Of a stretch of DNA of 64,000 bases, positions 20,098 to 31,794 are shown piece by piece. Source of the DNA: Aculops lycopersici. Its lineage: Eukaryota; Arthropoda; Arachnida; Trombidiformes; Eriophyidae. The notes under the pieces are model-generated. The model was not told where the DNA came from and searched no databases. It saw nothing but the letters and a program-made list of their open reading frames with translations. Numbering within the stretch: the stretch's first letter is position 1; each line of letters starts with the position of its first letter. The stretch lies in contig WNKI01000001.1 in the NCBI GenBank assembly GCA_015350385.1, positions 7,713,433-7,777,432 of the forward strand. The letters run 5' to 3'. The translations under genes were made by a program, and so were the position numbers.

Positions 20098-23000
20098 TTC
20101 TCTTAATTTTTATTTCTATTCCTTTTTTATTCCTCTTCTCTATTTCTTTCTCACACACAAACAAACTAATTTTCCTTCTATTATTCTTGCCTTAACGAGA
20201 TCCAAGTTTCCAGTTCCGGCTTCGGGTAAAGTCTTGGCTCGCGTTTTGCTGACCAACTAGTAGATTGAATGTCAAATCATCCTAACAATTGGCTCAAATT
20301 GACAAGTCGGCAATTACAATGTTGTCGTTGTACGCCACGCAATGAGCTCAACAATCTTGTTTTCACCTACTTTTACTGTCTCTGTATGTATATATATATC
20401 ACTCTCTCTCTCTCACTCTTGCCTCAAGATTTTCAATTTGATATGTCTGATTGTGTCACACTTTCTGTCTCTGACTCTGATTCAAGGAACCACAATTTCT
20501 CACCCCCTTCGACACTTGAAGCCTCTGAACGCTGCTCACTTCAAGTGGCGCTGGCTTACCAGATCTATCTAAGCAAAGTGACAGCAATTAAACTTGAACC
20601 TGAACTTGAAATGCGAGTGGCTCTCTTTGTGTTTAGCACGCAGACCGACCGACTGACTGACACTGGCGCGCATAGAGACACTGGCACACAGGAATTGTTT
20701 CGTCACAGAGCAACTCGACGCAACGCAACGCAATGAAACGCAATGCAACGCAGAACTGCTCCAATACTTTAGCCTTGAGGTTGGCCGTTAATTTCTTCTC
20801 TCCCTCCCTCTCTCACTTAATCTATCTGTGTCTCTGTTGCTAGCGTTAGTCTATCTCGAGGTTATTGCTGTAGTTGTTGTTGTTGTGGATTTGGATGTTG
20901 ATGCTGCTATCGCTGTTGCTATCGCTATCCAACTGCCGCTTCTATCTGAGTGTCTGCATATTATTCTCCTTCGACTAGTGGGATGATATAACGTGAAATT
21001 AGTTGAGCAGTTGAATCACTAAACTCTTGGTAGTATTAGCGTAGCTCAATGTTGCGAGAGGAAAAATTTGCGCCCGCGTTAACCTCGATCTGGTCGCCCG
21101 GTCGCCTAGCTCCACTCGTCCGTCCGGTTAGCCAGTTAGCTTGCCACTCGCTCATTTGGCTCAGATCGCAACAAACTCCTCTCTTTCTATTCCTCTTTTC
21201 TCTCTCTCTCTCTCTCTCGCGCTCTTTATGCACCACTAGCTCTCCAGCTTTTGCCCGTCTCCGTGCGCCACCACAACTGCCGCTACTATCGGGGTTTAAT
21301 CCATCTATTCGATTGCCTCGTTGGCCGAGTGTCGTTGGTACGTGCGAAACTGTTTGCTCGAACAGTCGTCGTCGTAGTCGTCGTGCGTTGGATTTGAACA
21401 TTAACTTGAAGCGGCGCGGCGAGCAAGAGGCCAGAGCAACCCTTTGGGCTCGAGCAAAAACTGAGCCAAACCAAACTCGACGCTCAGTCGCTCCTTTGAG
21501 ACGCCGAGCAAGCAGAAGCGAGTTGGCACCGCCGCCGTCAGCAAGACGTTGCTATTGTAGACATCGTTTGCGGCAACTCTGCCATTGAGAATCAGCACTA
21601 GAGTTGAGCGATTTGCGCACACATTCTTTCATAGCGCACACGCACACAGCGCGCGCACACACACTTTAGATCCAAGCGGCTCCATTGCATTGTGCTTCGT
21701 ATTGACGACCGCCGAATAGTCTGGCAAGCTAGCTGGCTTGCCAGCCGACCGGCCAACTAAAGTCAAGCAAACAGCAGACATCAAATATACTCTAGTGCAA
21801 GCAGATACTAGTTCGAGCTCAATGTGAAGCGGCAGCGCCACCAACTGCGCCTCATCCATCTTGCTCCTCATTTCAACGACTTTTCTCTCTTTCTCTTTTT
21901 GGTTAGTCGACTCTCGCAGTAGATGAGCGGTAGCCGGCTCGTGATTATCCGAGTTTCTGATGTCGACGACGTCAACTTCGTTTAGAGCGTTAGAATTTAC
22001 TTGATGCAGATGCAGCGGCAGCAACAACAACAAAATACTCGGACTCTCGCCAAGTTCGCGAAATAATATCTCATTCTTGGCAGAGATTCTGTTCAGCAAG
22101 CAAAACTGAATAGGAGCTTGACTCAGCAACAACTGCAACCGCAACAAAAACACAACCCCAAAACCTGTGTCGCAAATTGCAAACCAACACACATAAAAAA
22201 GGAAAACTTTTCCCTCTCGACTCTATCTTTCATCACCAAGTAGCTAGTGTGTCAGCTTCCGCCTGCGCCACCAGCTTCCTGCTTCCCGCTTCCGTTCATT
22301 CGTCCAGCAGAGCGGTGCGCATATAGCGGCGATTGGGAACCTCGTCTCTAGGTGCAAAATTGTGGTCGTGGTCGTGGTCGTGGTGGTGGTTGTCGATGTT
22401 GCGATTGTTGTGGCCGCCAAGAAAGAAACTGCAGGACCGCAAACAGAAGCAGTGGCAGTTTGAGTTACCGTTGCACTGAAAGTGACATCACGAGCGGTAG
22501 GCGCATAGAGGCGCACACACAATTGACATTGTATCTCGTCGCTCGCTGGCCTTGAACTTGCGGCGAGCTTGTGGCGTCGATCTATCTCACACTCGCTAGG
22601 CGAGCGGCCAGCGATGGGCGTCGCTCATTTCCGGCGCTACAAAGCAACGAAGTGCGCCGATTGAATTGGTGGCGGTAGCGGTCGAATTGTGCGGCTAGCC
22701 GGGAATCGGCTCGATTGCTTTCGAAAGTGGGTGGCACTGCAAGTTACAGGAACGGATAGAGAGCGAAACGTCCGACGCTAGACACCGCGTCCAACCAATG
22801 GAGCGAGTGTATTGAATTTCATGGCAACCAAACCGTCGCTTTCTCTCTGTCCGTCTCTATGTTTCTCACAAGTTTGTGAGTTTAACATTGTGAATCTAGA
22901 GGCAGAGCTAGAGCATCAAACAGAATAGAATGCTTGCTCGGCTCGACAACTTGCGAGTGTAAACAAAAGGCAGCGTAAAAGTAGAGTAGCATTAGTGGCT

Positions 23001-24905
23001 CCGATTCCTATTCCAACCCTAAAAGCAAAGGCATTCGTGGCGATGGGTGAGGCGAAAGGGGAGCGCGACAACAATCGCTCTAATACTGCCACTTGAATTG
23101 GATCCTTTGGAAATAATCCCACCGACGCTCATTTGGCGCGTGTTGCTGGTTGCTAGCGTGACCCTGGTGCTAATACAAGTAGCAGTAATAGTGGTGCTAA
23201 CGCTATTTCATTGGTGCCACTGTGTGTTTGCGTTCAATTGTCGCTGCCTCCACTTGGCCGCGATCAAGTGGTTCGAGCAAGAGGTCGCGCCAAGTGAGTA
23301 GCAGCAGCAGCACAGTTGCTGCGATATTGCGATGAAAATGGTGGCAAATTTACCGCTTCTGTTGCTCCTCCTCTTTGCTGCTCCACTGCCACTTTCATGG
23401 CCACTACCGCAGAGAGCAAACACAACCAACTTCAACTCTAATGGTTCGTTGCTTGTTGGCCGATAGCCACAATCTTAAAGGAAAACGAGAGATAAGTATA
23501 GAAGGAGAGAAGGGGGAGGGAAAGTTACGACTTTAGTGAAACAGAAGCGACAGTAACATTGAGAAAGCAGAGCAGAGATTTGAGATGTTAGATACCGAAG
23601 ATAAAGCGGAAATCTAACGAATGGCTCATTTTACTCTTTGTCGGTGTTAGTGGCGCTTGCAAGGTTGGCAAGCTGACGGTGGCAAGTTAGCTGGCCTCCC
23701 AATTGGACTTGCGCGCAACTCTGTGTTTGCCTCTCTCTCACTCTGCCTCTCCTCTTTTCCACTTTAACTTTAACTCTAACTCTCAAGCTTCCTGCATCGC
23801 GCACTACTGGCCATAACGAAACGAAGAGTCCCAAGTCCCAAGTGGAGAAAGAGTTTTCTGGATTCAATTGTTTGATCGCTTCGCTTTCTCATGGGCTCGT
23901 ATATTACAGCTAGATATTCTGCGACTCGCTTGCCAACTCATGTCGTTGAATCTCTAAATCTGCCGAGATGTCGTTAAAATTTCGAGCTGTGCTATGGCTG
24001 CTGGCAACAGCAGCGACACCGAAGCCAGTTGCTTATTGGCCAAAATTTAAATGGTTTCTTTGGCGCGAGCTGGTTATTGTTGTTTCAAAACCGGAACAAG
24101 AGACGCAAAATAGAGCTTCTTGAGAGTTTTGCTTGCGTGAAGTTTGCAAATTTGCATGCGCTACCATTACCACTATTCCTAACACCCCTACAGCTACTGC
24201 TTCTTGTTTGTGAGCGTGAAAAGGAAAATGAAAGAGAATAGTAATGCGATGAGATGAAAGTAACCAGTCAGGCAAATAGTTTACTGCTGAACAGCAACAA
24301 CCACCACAACAATCTCAACCAGAATGGCGGCGAACAGAGGACAGAAAGAGAGAGAGAGAGAAACGTCAGCCTAATGGATCTACGCGGGCCGGAAGTTGGG
24401 GTTGTAGGTGTAGTAGAAGAGCGAGAGATGTCTGGTTAGACTCTCACACTCATCCAACTGTGCTTGTCTTTTGATGATTAATAATTTTAATCCATCAAGA
24501 TACATGTAGTTGACGGGAGGATACGCGCTCGCAACTTGACAAGAAGCGTGAATAGCGCCACTATTACTCATGTGGCCGGCCGCCATTGCTACTGCTGCTG
24601 CATTCACTGTCTTGCCAACTAACTAGATGGCTAGCGGAACGATCGCTCACCTTTTTGACCAGCAAGTTGCTATAGCCCATTGGGCTGCAAGCGAGCAAAT
24701 AACACAACCATAATTTTAGATAGCTGGCAAGTTTGCTCAAATTAGTGCGTCCGCATCCAGTCATGACAGGCGTGAGACGCGCTGTGACAGTGCAAGCTCG
24801 CAACAGCTGATGCGCCGGCAGTACAAAAACAACAAATTCAAAATGAGCTTCTGTCACATGACCAAGTAGAAAATTTATTATCTTGATCTATCCAATTCAA
24901 AAAAG
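20098..24905. other. Gene-free stretch of about 4.8 kb
   Basis: No gene is recognised. Frames of 155-187 codons exist (20269-20736 +, 21049-21588 +, 21629-22192 -) but their peptides are rich in Ser/Leu/Arg/Cys, follow CT- and CA-rich DNA, and show no domain. Related words of the type GGCAAGCTAGCTGGC appear near 21723 and 23670. The right part may hold the promoter of the gene at 24906, and the left part the promoter of the carbonic anhydrase. Confidence 0.5.
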
Positions 24906-25253
24906 ATGCCCATAACCTTTGGGCCCAATATTGTCGAGGGCAAGGTTCATAAACAAAAGAAAAAGACTGAGGCGGACGGAGAGAAGGCCGCTTTAAGGGA
25001 ATTGCAAACACTACTTTCCTCCAAGAATAGGAAACCCTGTAATTGTGAGGCTCAAGTGCATGATCTACTGGAAAATTGTCTCAGATGTGGCCGGCTAACT
25101 TGTACAGCCGAGGCAGCTGGCCTATGTTTTACCTGTGGTAGTCTTGTTTTGAGTCAGGAGCAAAGGGAAAGATTGAACAAGTATATTGATGTCAAACAAC
25201 ATATCGCATCATCAGCTGGCCCATCGCAGAGTTGCGACTCAGTCCATCGCTAA
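24906..25253 (+). CDS. TRIP4: Minimal TRIP4/ASC-1-type C2HC5 zinc-finger protein
   Basis: The product is 115 aa. A basic N-terminus (VHKQKKK) precedes a complete C2HC5 zinc finger of the TRIP4 family: C45, C47, H52, C58, C61, C66, C74, C77, with the typical strings PCNCEAQVHDLLENCLRCGR and CFTCG. TRIP4 belongs to the ASC-1 (RQT) complex, which splits collided ribosomes and helps alkylation repair. In that family this finger mediates contacts with ASCC3. Human TRIP4 is 581 aa, with an N-terminal region and a C-terminal ASCH domain; both are absent from the single frame. It may be a genuinely reduced protein, or one exon of a longer gene whose other exons I could not find. The finger call is secure; orthology and completeness are less so. 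Confidence 0.8.
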   Translation: MPITFGPNIVEGKVHKQKKKTEADGEKAALRELQTLLSSKNRKPCNCEAQVHDLLENCLRCGRLTCTAEAAGLCFTCGSLVLSQEQRERLNKYIDVKQHIASSAGPSQSCDSVHR

Positions 25254-25828
25254 TCAATTAACCACAAGCGTTAGCAGGTGATTCCAGTAACAAGTACGTA
25301 TTCATGACCAACGAAAGAGGTCGATGTTAGTGAGAGTTATTGCCTGAGATCAACTGCGACGAGCTAATTGGATACAAGAGTGGCAAACTCACTCAAAATC
25401 TGCTGCATGTGATAAATTTAAACGACTGATTTCTGTAGTTTTATTTTATTTCCCCCTTTCGCTTGGCATCATTGGTTGTCTCATCTTCTCTCTCCTCCTC
25501 TTTCTTGTTTTGATTCAATCTTCATGAATCTTGCATATTGAATTACAAATTTGGATAGTGGTAGTTGGTATCAATAGTTATAGTAATAATTAATAATCGA
25601 TAGTAGTCTTGTTAGCTTAGTCCCGTTTCAGCAGCTCCTTTTGCATTGTTGTTATTCATCTTTCCGTCTCTTAATCTTTTGATTTGCCGGCTGATGTAAA
25701 CTCAATTGTGACTGAATTCATGCGAAAGATGTAAGTATGCTTGTAGAGCGATGCTAATCAATGGTCCTCATCTTCAATATTATACTCAAATCAGATTATG
25801 ACAGCTGAAACAACAGCAACAGGAAGAC
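25254..25828. other. Convergent intergenic region between TRIP4-like and WIPI2 genes
   Basis: About 575 AT-rich bases that probably contain the 3' UTRs of both convergent genes. I see no coding region. Confidence 0.5.
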
Positions 25829-27337
25829 TCAACTTCTGTCTGAATAATTGCTCCTAGACCCATAGGAGCCAACATTAACTTGTTGATCTAGTGGCGGAAA
25901 TTCGTTGTCGTATTGGGGTTCTGCATGGTGATGTCGGTGATGGTGCTGATGAAGACGGCCAGCTGCGGAGTTTGTTCCGTCAAGTGTGTTTATGGGCATA
26001 GCGTGGGAACTATGGTGACTGCTACTATGTGATGAGCTTCTAGTTTGATTCGCAGTTCCACCTGAACTACTTGAGCCTCGATCGGACGAATTATAATTAT
26101 GATGTGATTGGTTTGGATGGTGCCGGTGTATTTGGTGGGTTGTATCCGTCATTGGGGCCGCCTGGTTGGCAAAGGCCACCACTTGTGTATTATTGGTATT
26201 ATCACGATGACCTGACGATGATGATGATTCTATCTCCTCTAAACGATGCTGTTTAACTAGAATACAATCGCCACCTTCATTTATGTCTAAATCATATATA
26301 TACAAATAACCTTCAGATGAGACAACCAAAACTCTTGGTTGCTTGTCAATCGTCGTAATGGAGCAAACGTTTTTCAATTGTTTAAATGGTAGACGACAGG
26401 TTGCAAATGAGCGCCATTGGTGCATCATATCGCTAACGTGACTCGATATGTAGGTGGTTGATTGCACCAAAGCGTTACTAAAATAACTACCCCATGTTGC
26501 TTGATTTGGCACCAGAGCAGATTGGTCCTCCTTGGATTGGTCTAATTTAAATACGTGAACTGTTTCGGTGCTACTTGAGGCAGCCAAGAACAACGAATCT
26601 AGGCTGAATGATAAGGAATATATATCAACGCAACGAGCATAGCCTCGACGAAACTCATAGAGACAGTTGCCCTCGTCAACATTATGTACCCTGATAACGG
26701 TGCCCTTCTCAGAGGCACTAGCTATCATGGTTGCTTGTTGATTGAATGATAGGGCTGCCAAAGGGTTATCGTGGGCAGGTATGAGAATTTTGTTCTTCAA
26801 TTCTATGGCATCGAAAACTTGTATTTCTCCGCTACGTTGTGAAGCCGGGTAAGCCAATAAACATCTATCCTCGCGCGGCGATAAAGCAAACAAACCATTT
26901 GGATTTGGTGGTATATTTCTTATGACCCATTTGACATCTAGGTCACCTTTCAAACTGTGAATATACAGTTGGTCCTCGAGACAGATTATAAGTCGTCTAC
27001 GGTTTAGTTTAACAGATAGAATAGTGTTAGTATAAGAGTGCAGACTAATCTCAGCTGTCCGCTTGATATGATATAATCGCAATCTTCGTGGCGATAATAA
27101 GCTAACTATAACTACTAGTGATGAGGAGAATAAACGTTCAACAATACAAATATCCGTATGCTCCTCGTCTTGAAATTGTTTTTTCAGTTGGTCGATGCTA
27201 TCATTCTCAAATGCATATAAATTATAACCTGTCTTTGTGCCAATAGCTATAGAGCTGTAGTCTTGATTAAAAGATATAAATTGCACATTCGATTGTGAAC
27301 CCTTGTCCAGTTGCTCGCCGTCAAGTGTTAAATTCAT
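25829..27337 (-). CDS. WIPI2: WIPI2/Atg18-type PROPPIN, autophagy phosphoinositide effector
   Basis: The product is 502 aa. A seven-bladed WD40-like propeller occupies residues 15 to about 350, starting VQFISFNQDYSSIAIGTKTGYNLYAF. The lipid-binding FRRG motif is intact at 229-232 within CLYEFRRGYARCVDIYSLSF, and the conserved ASASEKGTVIRV strand precedes it. These proteins bind PI3P and PI(3,5)P2 on forming autophagosomes. The WIPI2/Atg18a branch recruits the ATG16L1 conjugation machinery. The region after about 385 is a low-complexity tail rich in His, Ser and Asn, longer than in human WIPI2 (454 aa), and is presumably disordered. Assignment to the WIPI1/2 group rather than WIPI3/4 rests on overall sequence and length. 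Confidence 0.92.
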   Translation of the reverse strand: MNLTLDGEQLDKGSQSNVQFISFNQDYSSIAIGTKTGYNLYAFENDSIDQLKKQFQDEEHTDICIVERLFSSSLVVIVSLLSPRRLRLYHIKRTAEISLHSYTNTILSVKLNRRRLIICLEDQLYIHSLKGDLDVKWVIRNIPPNPNGLFALSPREDRCLLAYPASQRSGEIQVFDAIELKNKILIPAHDNPLAALSFNQQATMIASASEKGTVIRVHNVDEGNCLYEFRRGYARCVDIYSLSFSLDSLFLAASSSTETVHVFKLDQSKEDQSALVPNQATWGSYFSNALVQSTTYISSHVSDMMHQWRSFATCRLPFKQLKNVCSITTIDKQPRVLVVSSEGYLYIYDLDINEGGDCILVKQHRLEEIESSSSSGHRDNTNNTQVVAFANQAAPMTDTTHQIHRHHPNQSHHNYNSSDRGSSSSGGTANQTRSSSHSSSHHSSHAMPINTLDGTNSAAGRLHQHHHRHHHAEPQYDNEFPPLDQQVNVGSYGSRSNYSDRS

Positions 27338-28545
27338 CTTTTTCCTTCGTATTCTCGTTGCTGCTATACTATTAAATTGTAAAGTGAAGTCACGAGATGA
27401 TTCTGATATTAGCGCTCAATAGATGAGTCGATATGATTGAGGTGAGAAATTCTTGTTTGGTGCAATTGATTTCGTCAGTTTTGATACGTGAAGTGATAAT
27501 GGTGATTGTAATTTGATGTTATCTTGTTGGCTTGTAAATTACATGTTGATATTCGATACAGATATGCGAAGACTGTTCTCTCTGAAACTCGTTTCGGTTT
27601 CTTTAGTCTTATGAACTAATAGTTTGGCTGGATGTTCTATTGGAAAGATGATCAGTTAAGATCAATTGTGTTGCTTGCTTGCTAAATTTATTTGGTTACT
27701 TGATTGACCAGAAGTAGCATTCAGTTGTTGAATGATGAACGTATTAAGGCCCAGGTAGGTGCAACAATTATGTTGGTAGGTTGGAGGTGGTAATAGTAGA
27801 TTATAGATTATCTAGTTCACATAGACTACCAAATGAGATTAGATTTCCTCTATGTGTGAATATTAATGGCTAATCTTTAAACAATTTACTTATAATAAAG
27901 ATACAAATTTTAGTTTTATCTCTTCTTCTTATACCTTATGAATAGAGTATGGGCACACAATAATTTAAATATTGTGATGGAGGATATTATTTGAATAGCG
28001 GGTGATGGAACAATATCATTATAATGCAATGTTAATAAGATTTGCGCCACAAAGTACAAATCAGGCAAGCAACAACAAAAATCTTTCACCTTTGCTCTGT
28101 AGAAGCAAGAGAAGTTGTTTATGTTGTTGTTTGTGTTGTTCGTTCGTTCATCTACGTCGTTGATGTCGTACAAGTTACAAGTTTGTATGATGTACGTATG
28201 AAGCTACGTCACCTTCCATAGGCTCGTGTGTTAAATTCATCGTACGTTTTAGATTGTCGTTCAAATTCAACGAACGAAAGGTGAAAGTTACGAAAAACTA
28301 CCTCAGCGATGGCCGTTTATGAGCTCTTTGTTGAAGTAAAGTACCTTGAAAATTCCCAATTTGCCTCAGGAAGATTTATCCCGCTGTGCATTTGAATCAG
28401 CATTCGGTGTCGCCGTCGTCCTTGTCGTCTGAGTTAAACAAAGCTTTTCCAATAACTCGACGATATTAATAAAACCAGTATTTGCCTGTAAGAAAAACCA
28501 ATATCAATATTATTAACTATTCGAAGAAAAAAGACCCAAACTAAA
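27338..28545. other. Divergent intergenic region between WIPI2 and CTR1
   Basis: About 1.2 kb of AT-rich DNA between two divergent starts. It must contain both promoters. No supported reading frame or strong repeat is visible. Confidence 0.5.
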
Positions 28546-29055
28546 ATGGAACATAACCACTTGCATACGGCAACCGGCGATATGGCCATGTCAAAGATGT
28601 ACTTCCACTTCGGCTTCGGAGATACATTCTTGTTCGAGTGCCTCCAAGTGGACAGTACCATCAAATTATGGTCAATTTGTGTTGTCCTATTTCTCTTGAC
28701 CATGTTATACGAGTTCATCAAGTATGTGAGATGTGTTCGTTGTGGTTGCTCAGCGGCCAAGATGAACGGTTGCCATTCATCAGACAATGGCGATCATATT
28801 GAAGATAATAATCGAACAGACGTTAGCTTGGCAGCAGTGCATAATTGTTACGTTGGCCATCTAAGAACGCGAAGACATAGGATGATACAAACTATATTGC
28901 ACACATTTCAAACAACTATTGGATTCTTGATCATGCTCTCGGTTATGTCATTCAATCTTTGCATCATCTTCGCTATTCTCGTGGGAACTTTCGTTGGCCA
29001 TTACGTATTTTATCGCCCATATAACGAGATCGAAGCCATTGACAGTTGCCACTGA
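28546..29055 (+). CDS. SLC31A1: High-affinity copper transporter, CTR1/SLC31 family
   Basis: The product is 169 aa, within the family's usual size. The short extracellular N-terminus has His- and Met-containing copper ligands (MEHNHLH, DMAMSKMYFHF). Three membrane segments lie at about 40-60, 117-138 and 139-157. TM2 carries the selectivity motif MxxxM (M130-M134, IMLSVM) and TM3 carries GxxxG (G147-G151, GTFVG), both hallmarks of the trimeric CTR pore. The C-terminus ends DSCH, resembling the copper-handing HCH tail. It should import Cu(I) at the plasma membrane. The intracellular loop between TM1 and TM2 is rich in Cys, His and Asp. The gene converges on SF1, with about 340 bases between. 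Confidence 0.95.
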   Translation: MEHNHLHTATGDMAMSKMYFHFGFGDTFLFECLQVDSTIKLWSICVVLFLLTMLYEFIKYVRCVRCGCSAAKMNGCHSSDNGDHIEDNNRTDVSLAAVHNCYVGHLRTRRHRMIQTILHTFQTTIGFLIMLSVMSFNLCIIFAILVGTFVGHYVFYRPYNEIEAIDSCH

Positions 29056-29393
29056 TATAACTTCGAAGTTTCGGATCGACAACCAAAACCCAAGTTGACC
29101 TCCCGTTAATTGCGAGCCATCCAAGGTGGCCAGATCACAACTCAAGTATAAAGATATCATCCATGTCATAGATTTAGATCAAAAACAGGGAGCACCTGTA
29201 TTTGTTACTGCAATTACTAGTAAAAGGTACTTGATATCAACTACCTACATCCTGAGAACATTAGTAACGACCAAATCGGGCATGTAATCAAATGTTCCAC
29301 AAATTCCCACTACTACTCATAGTAAACAGTAAAAGATAACAAAACTACTACAAAAATTTTAGTGGCAAACTCAAGTTTACTCTAAATGTTTGA
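29056..29393. other. Convergent intergenic region between CTR1 and SF1
   Basis: About 340 bases between the two stop codons, expected to hold both 3' ends. Nothing else is evident. Confidence 0.5.
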
Positions 29394-30473
29394 TCAAAGA
29401 CCATTCTCGCGCCGCCACTTCTCATAGTCATCTTCATCAGTTTCATCGGCAGGTGGTGGCGGTGATGGGGGAGGCGGTGGATAATGTTGTTGGTGGTGAT
29501 CACGATGATAATGTTGATCTCTGCCTCGATGTTGTGATGAATCACGATCAAATCTCTCGTCCATTATTGAGGAACTTGAGGTTGGCTCAAAAGTTCTGTC
29601 TGGATTAAGCATCGATTTACGAGGCGCCTTGCAATCTCTTAGCAAATGGCCAATTCCACCACAATTTGTACAACTAATGTTGTTTGTAATATTTGTCTTC
29701 TCTGGACAGGCCCAAGATTTATGAGCACTTGAGCCACAATTGTTACAACGCGAATCATTTTCACGTAAAGTTCCATTGAGCATGGCCAACTGTCTCAGCT
29801 GATTCTTCCGAAAATTGTTCCTTTCCTCAGGTAACTCAATTCCTTGCCTTACAATCTCCTTGATTCTATCTACAGCAATCTTAACCTGCTCGGCATTTGA
29901 GCCGGTAACTAGGGCATGTAATGGCTCAGTCTCAATAGGTGCTGGCTGACCATCAATCATTTTAGATTTACCCTCCTTCACTGAACCCTTACCTCTGATA
30001 ATAATCTTGGCGCCACTATCCGTTTCCATACTCTTCAATGTGTTACCTCTTGGGCCAATTAGTAAACCAACGAAGTTGATATCTGGAAAGTCCTCCTGTG
30101 GAATCAAAACCTTTTCTCTCACCTTAACAAGAGGCGGCCTGTAATCAGGCGGTGGCTTGTAAAGTGGGTTTTCATTAAGCATTCTTTGAATGAGAAAATG
30201 TCTCTCGTCTTCCAATTTTTTAACAGCCCTAACTTCTCTGGTATTGAGACGCTTGCCATCTATACTGTATATTGGCTCTGGCGAAGGAGATCTTTCGCCT
30301 TCTGGCGGTATCCTGAGGTCATTTGTTCTAATTCTGAGGGTAAGCTCCTCGATTTGCAATTGCAATAGATATAGTCTCTCTTGGTCTGGCGTCAGATTGT
30401 CTGGTAGAATCGTAGGCATTCCAGGAATCACAACCCTCTCGTCGTCATCCCAGCGGCTCTTTCGCTTGCCCAT
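29394..30473 (-). CDS. SF1: Splicing factor 1 / branchpoint-binding protein
   Basis: The product is 359 aa. The N-terminal U2AF-ligand motif KRKSRWDDDE is followed by the helix-hairpin region with the SPSPEP phosphorylation site (62-67). A KH domain with the GPRG loop (140-143) and a QUA2 extension (about 207-236) form the branchpoint-RNA binding unit. Two CCHC zinc knuckles follow (CNNCGSSAHKSWAC at 243-256 and CTNCGGIGHLLRDC at 268-281). A short tail with a poly-Pro run ends DEDDYEKWRRENGL. SF1 recognises the intron branchpoint in the E complex together with U2AF2. The tail is shorter than in human SF1 (639 aa). Keeping a full SF1 shows the branchpoint step is still used although most genes here lack introns. 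Single exon; ATG start. Confidence 0.96.
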   Translation of the reverse strand: MGKRKSRWDDDERVVIPGMPTILPDNLTPDQERLYLLQLQIEELTLRIRTNDLRIPPEGERSPSPEPIYSIDGKRLNTREVRAVKKLEDERHFLIQRMLNENPLYKPPPDYRPPLVKVREKVLIPQEDFPDINFVGLLIGPRGNTLKSMETDSGAKIIIRGKGSVKEGKSKMIDGQPAPIETEPLHALVTGSNAEQVKIAVDRIKEIVRQGIELPEERNNFRKNQLRQLAMLNGTLRENDSRCNNCGSSAHKSWACPEKTNITNNISCTNCGGIGHLLRDCKAPRKSMLNPDRTFEPTSSSSIMDERFDRDSSQHRGRDQHYHRDHHQQHYPPPPPSPPPPADETDEDDYEKWRRENGL

Positions 30474-31794
30474 AGCTAGTGGTGTCTGAGTTTAGTTAAT
30501 ATTAAATAATAATCAAAGGATTCTCATAAGCTTACTAATAGACTAAAGTTTCACGAAGAGATTAGGCGTTCATTGGCGAGGAAATATTTGGGGCGCATCA
30601 AAACGAGTGAACGCACCCAGAACTTGCTTGTTTTGTTGTTGCTGTCGATTCCGCTGTAGCATGCAGTCGCCAATGAGGTTCTCCAGTGCAAAACTGCATG
30701 GTAGTGAATGCGATGCAACTTTTGCATGTCACGACGACTGACAGTAATAACGTGCTATACCTGTTCTTGCCGAATTTCAATTTGACTGCTCTCTTGATCA
30801 AGTTATCATTATAACTGCTGGTCAACAACAACAACAACAACAACAAAAAACAGAGAGCACACAGCGGAAGCCATGGACTTGGAAGCTAAGCAGCGACCGA
30901 CAAGCTAGAGAGTGACTCATGTAGTTCTCACAGATCGGTGATCAATTTCCGAAATTAAGATCACAGAAAAATCTTGAAAAATTTACTCACCGGTAGCTAC
31001 GTAACGAGCAAGTGACTTTTCAAGGCCGCGCCCAAGGCAAGTCCAGGTGCGGTCATCGATGGCCACTTTGTTGACCATACTACAGGTTGGCTGCGCAACG
31101 CCCGCCGTAACAACCACCGTAGCAACAATTGAATGGGCAGCGGCGTTGTCGGAGGCGTCAAGTCTAGTGCAAAGCAAACGGTGGTTTCTATTGCCATTTG
31201 AATGGGCTTCGCGTGTTGTTGCATCACTGTTCAGCTTTAGCAACTGTCCAACTGCCATAGACAGCCTAAAGCCGCCGCTGCCAAGTTCTAAGCGGCGCCT
31301 CAGTGGTTGTTTGCACTTCGAAGTCTCTCTAACGAGGAAATTGAAGTTGATGCTCCTCTTCAAACTATGAACTAGCAAGCTTTAAAATCACATCCCCACT
31401 CGAATACACAGGCCACATTTGATATTGTTACATCAGATGTAATTCAAACCACCTGTTTCGTCGTGTGGCTTGGTTGGCTTGTTGCATCATCTCTAAATTA
31501 CATTCCAACGAATAATGATGTTATAACTTTAATAAACTTAAACTTATTATAATCCTAGCTCAAAAACAGCAACAGGATACTCAAAAATTTTACAGGAATA
31601 AAAAATATTTACAAAACTTCTATTGAATCTTAAATTGTTTTCCAATGACGATAACCAATCAAGCATTGCCATGACTTGAACTTAACACTTATATTACCAA
31701 TAATCTATTTGACATCAATTTCCGTCCATTAAAACAAAGAAACGAAGCTCAGCATTAGATTATATATCGAGGCGCCAATAGGTTGCCGACTAAA
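30474..31794. other. Divergent intergenic region between SF1 and neurexin IV, with a possible exon
   Basis: This 1.3-kb region separates two divergent genes. On the minus strand a 131-codon open frame (31378-30983, first codon TTG, no early ATG) runs into a consensus donor, GTGAGTAAA, at about 30994. It could be a 5' exon, perhaps an untranslated leader of SF1 about 520 bases away, but I could not identify a matching acceptor or a protein family. A competing plus-strand frame of 107 codons overlaps it. Confidence 0.4.
31761..31767 (+). promoter_or_regulatory. TATA box of the neurexin IV gene
   Basis: TATATAT starts 34 bases before the ATG at 31795. A transcription start about 30 bases downstream would leave a leader of only a few bases. 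Confidence 0.5.

Noticed and set aside
21049..22192. Two frames of 179 (+) and 187 (-) codons
   Set aside because: The peptides derive partly from CT and CA repeats, are Arg/Ser- or Leu-rich and lack recognisable domains.
31783..31794. Upstream TTG start for neurexin IV
   Set aside because: A TTG start is not expected in a nuclear animal gene. The ATG at 31795 has a TATA box at a sensible distance. The same reasoning moved the starts of slouch (57207) and LYSMD (37144).
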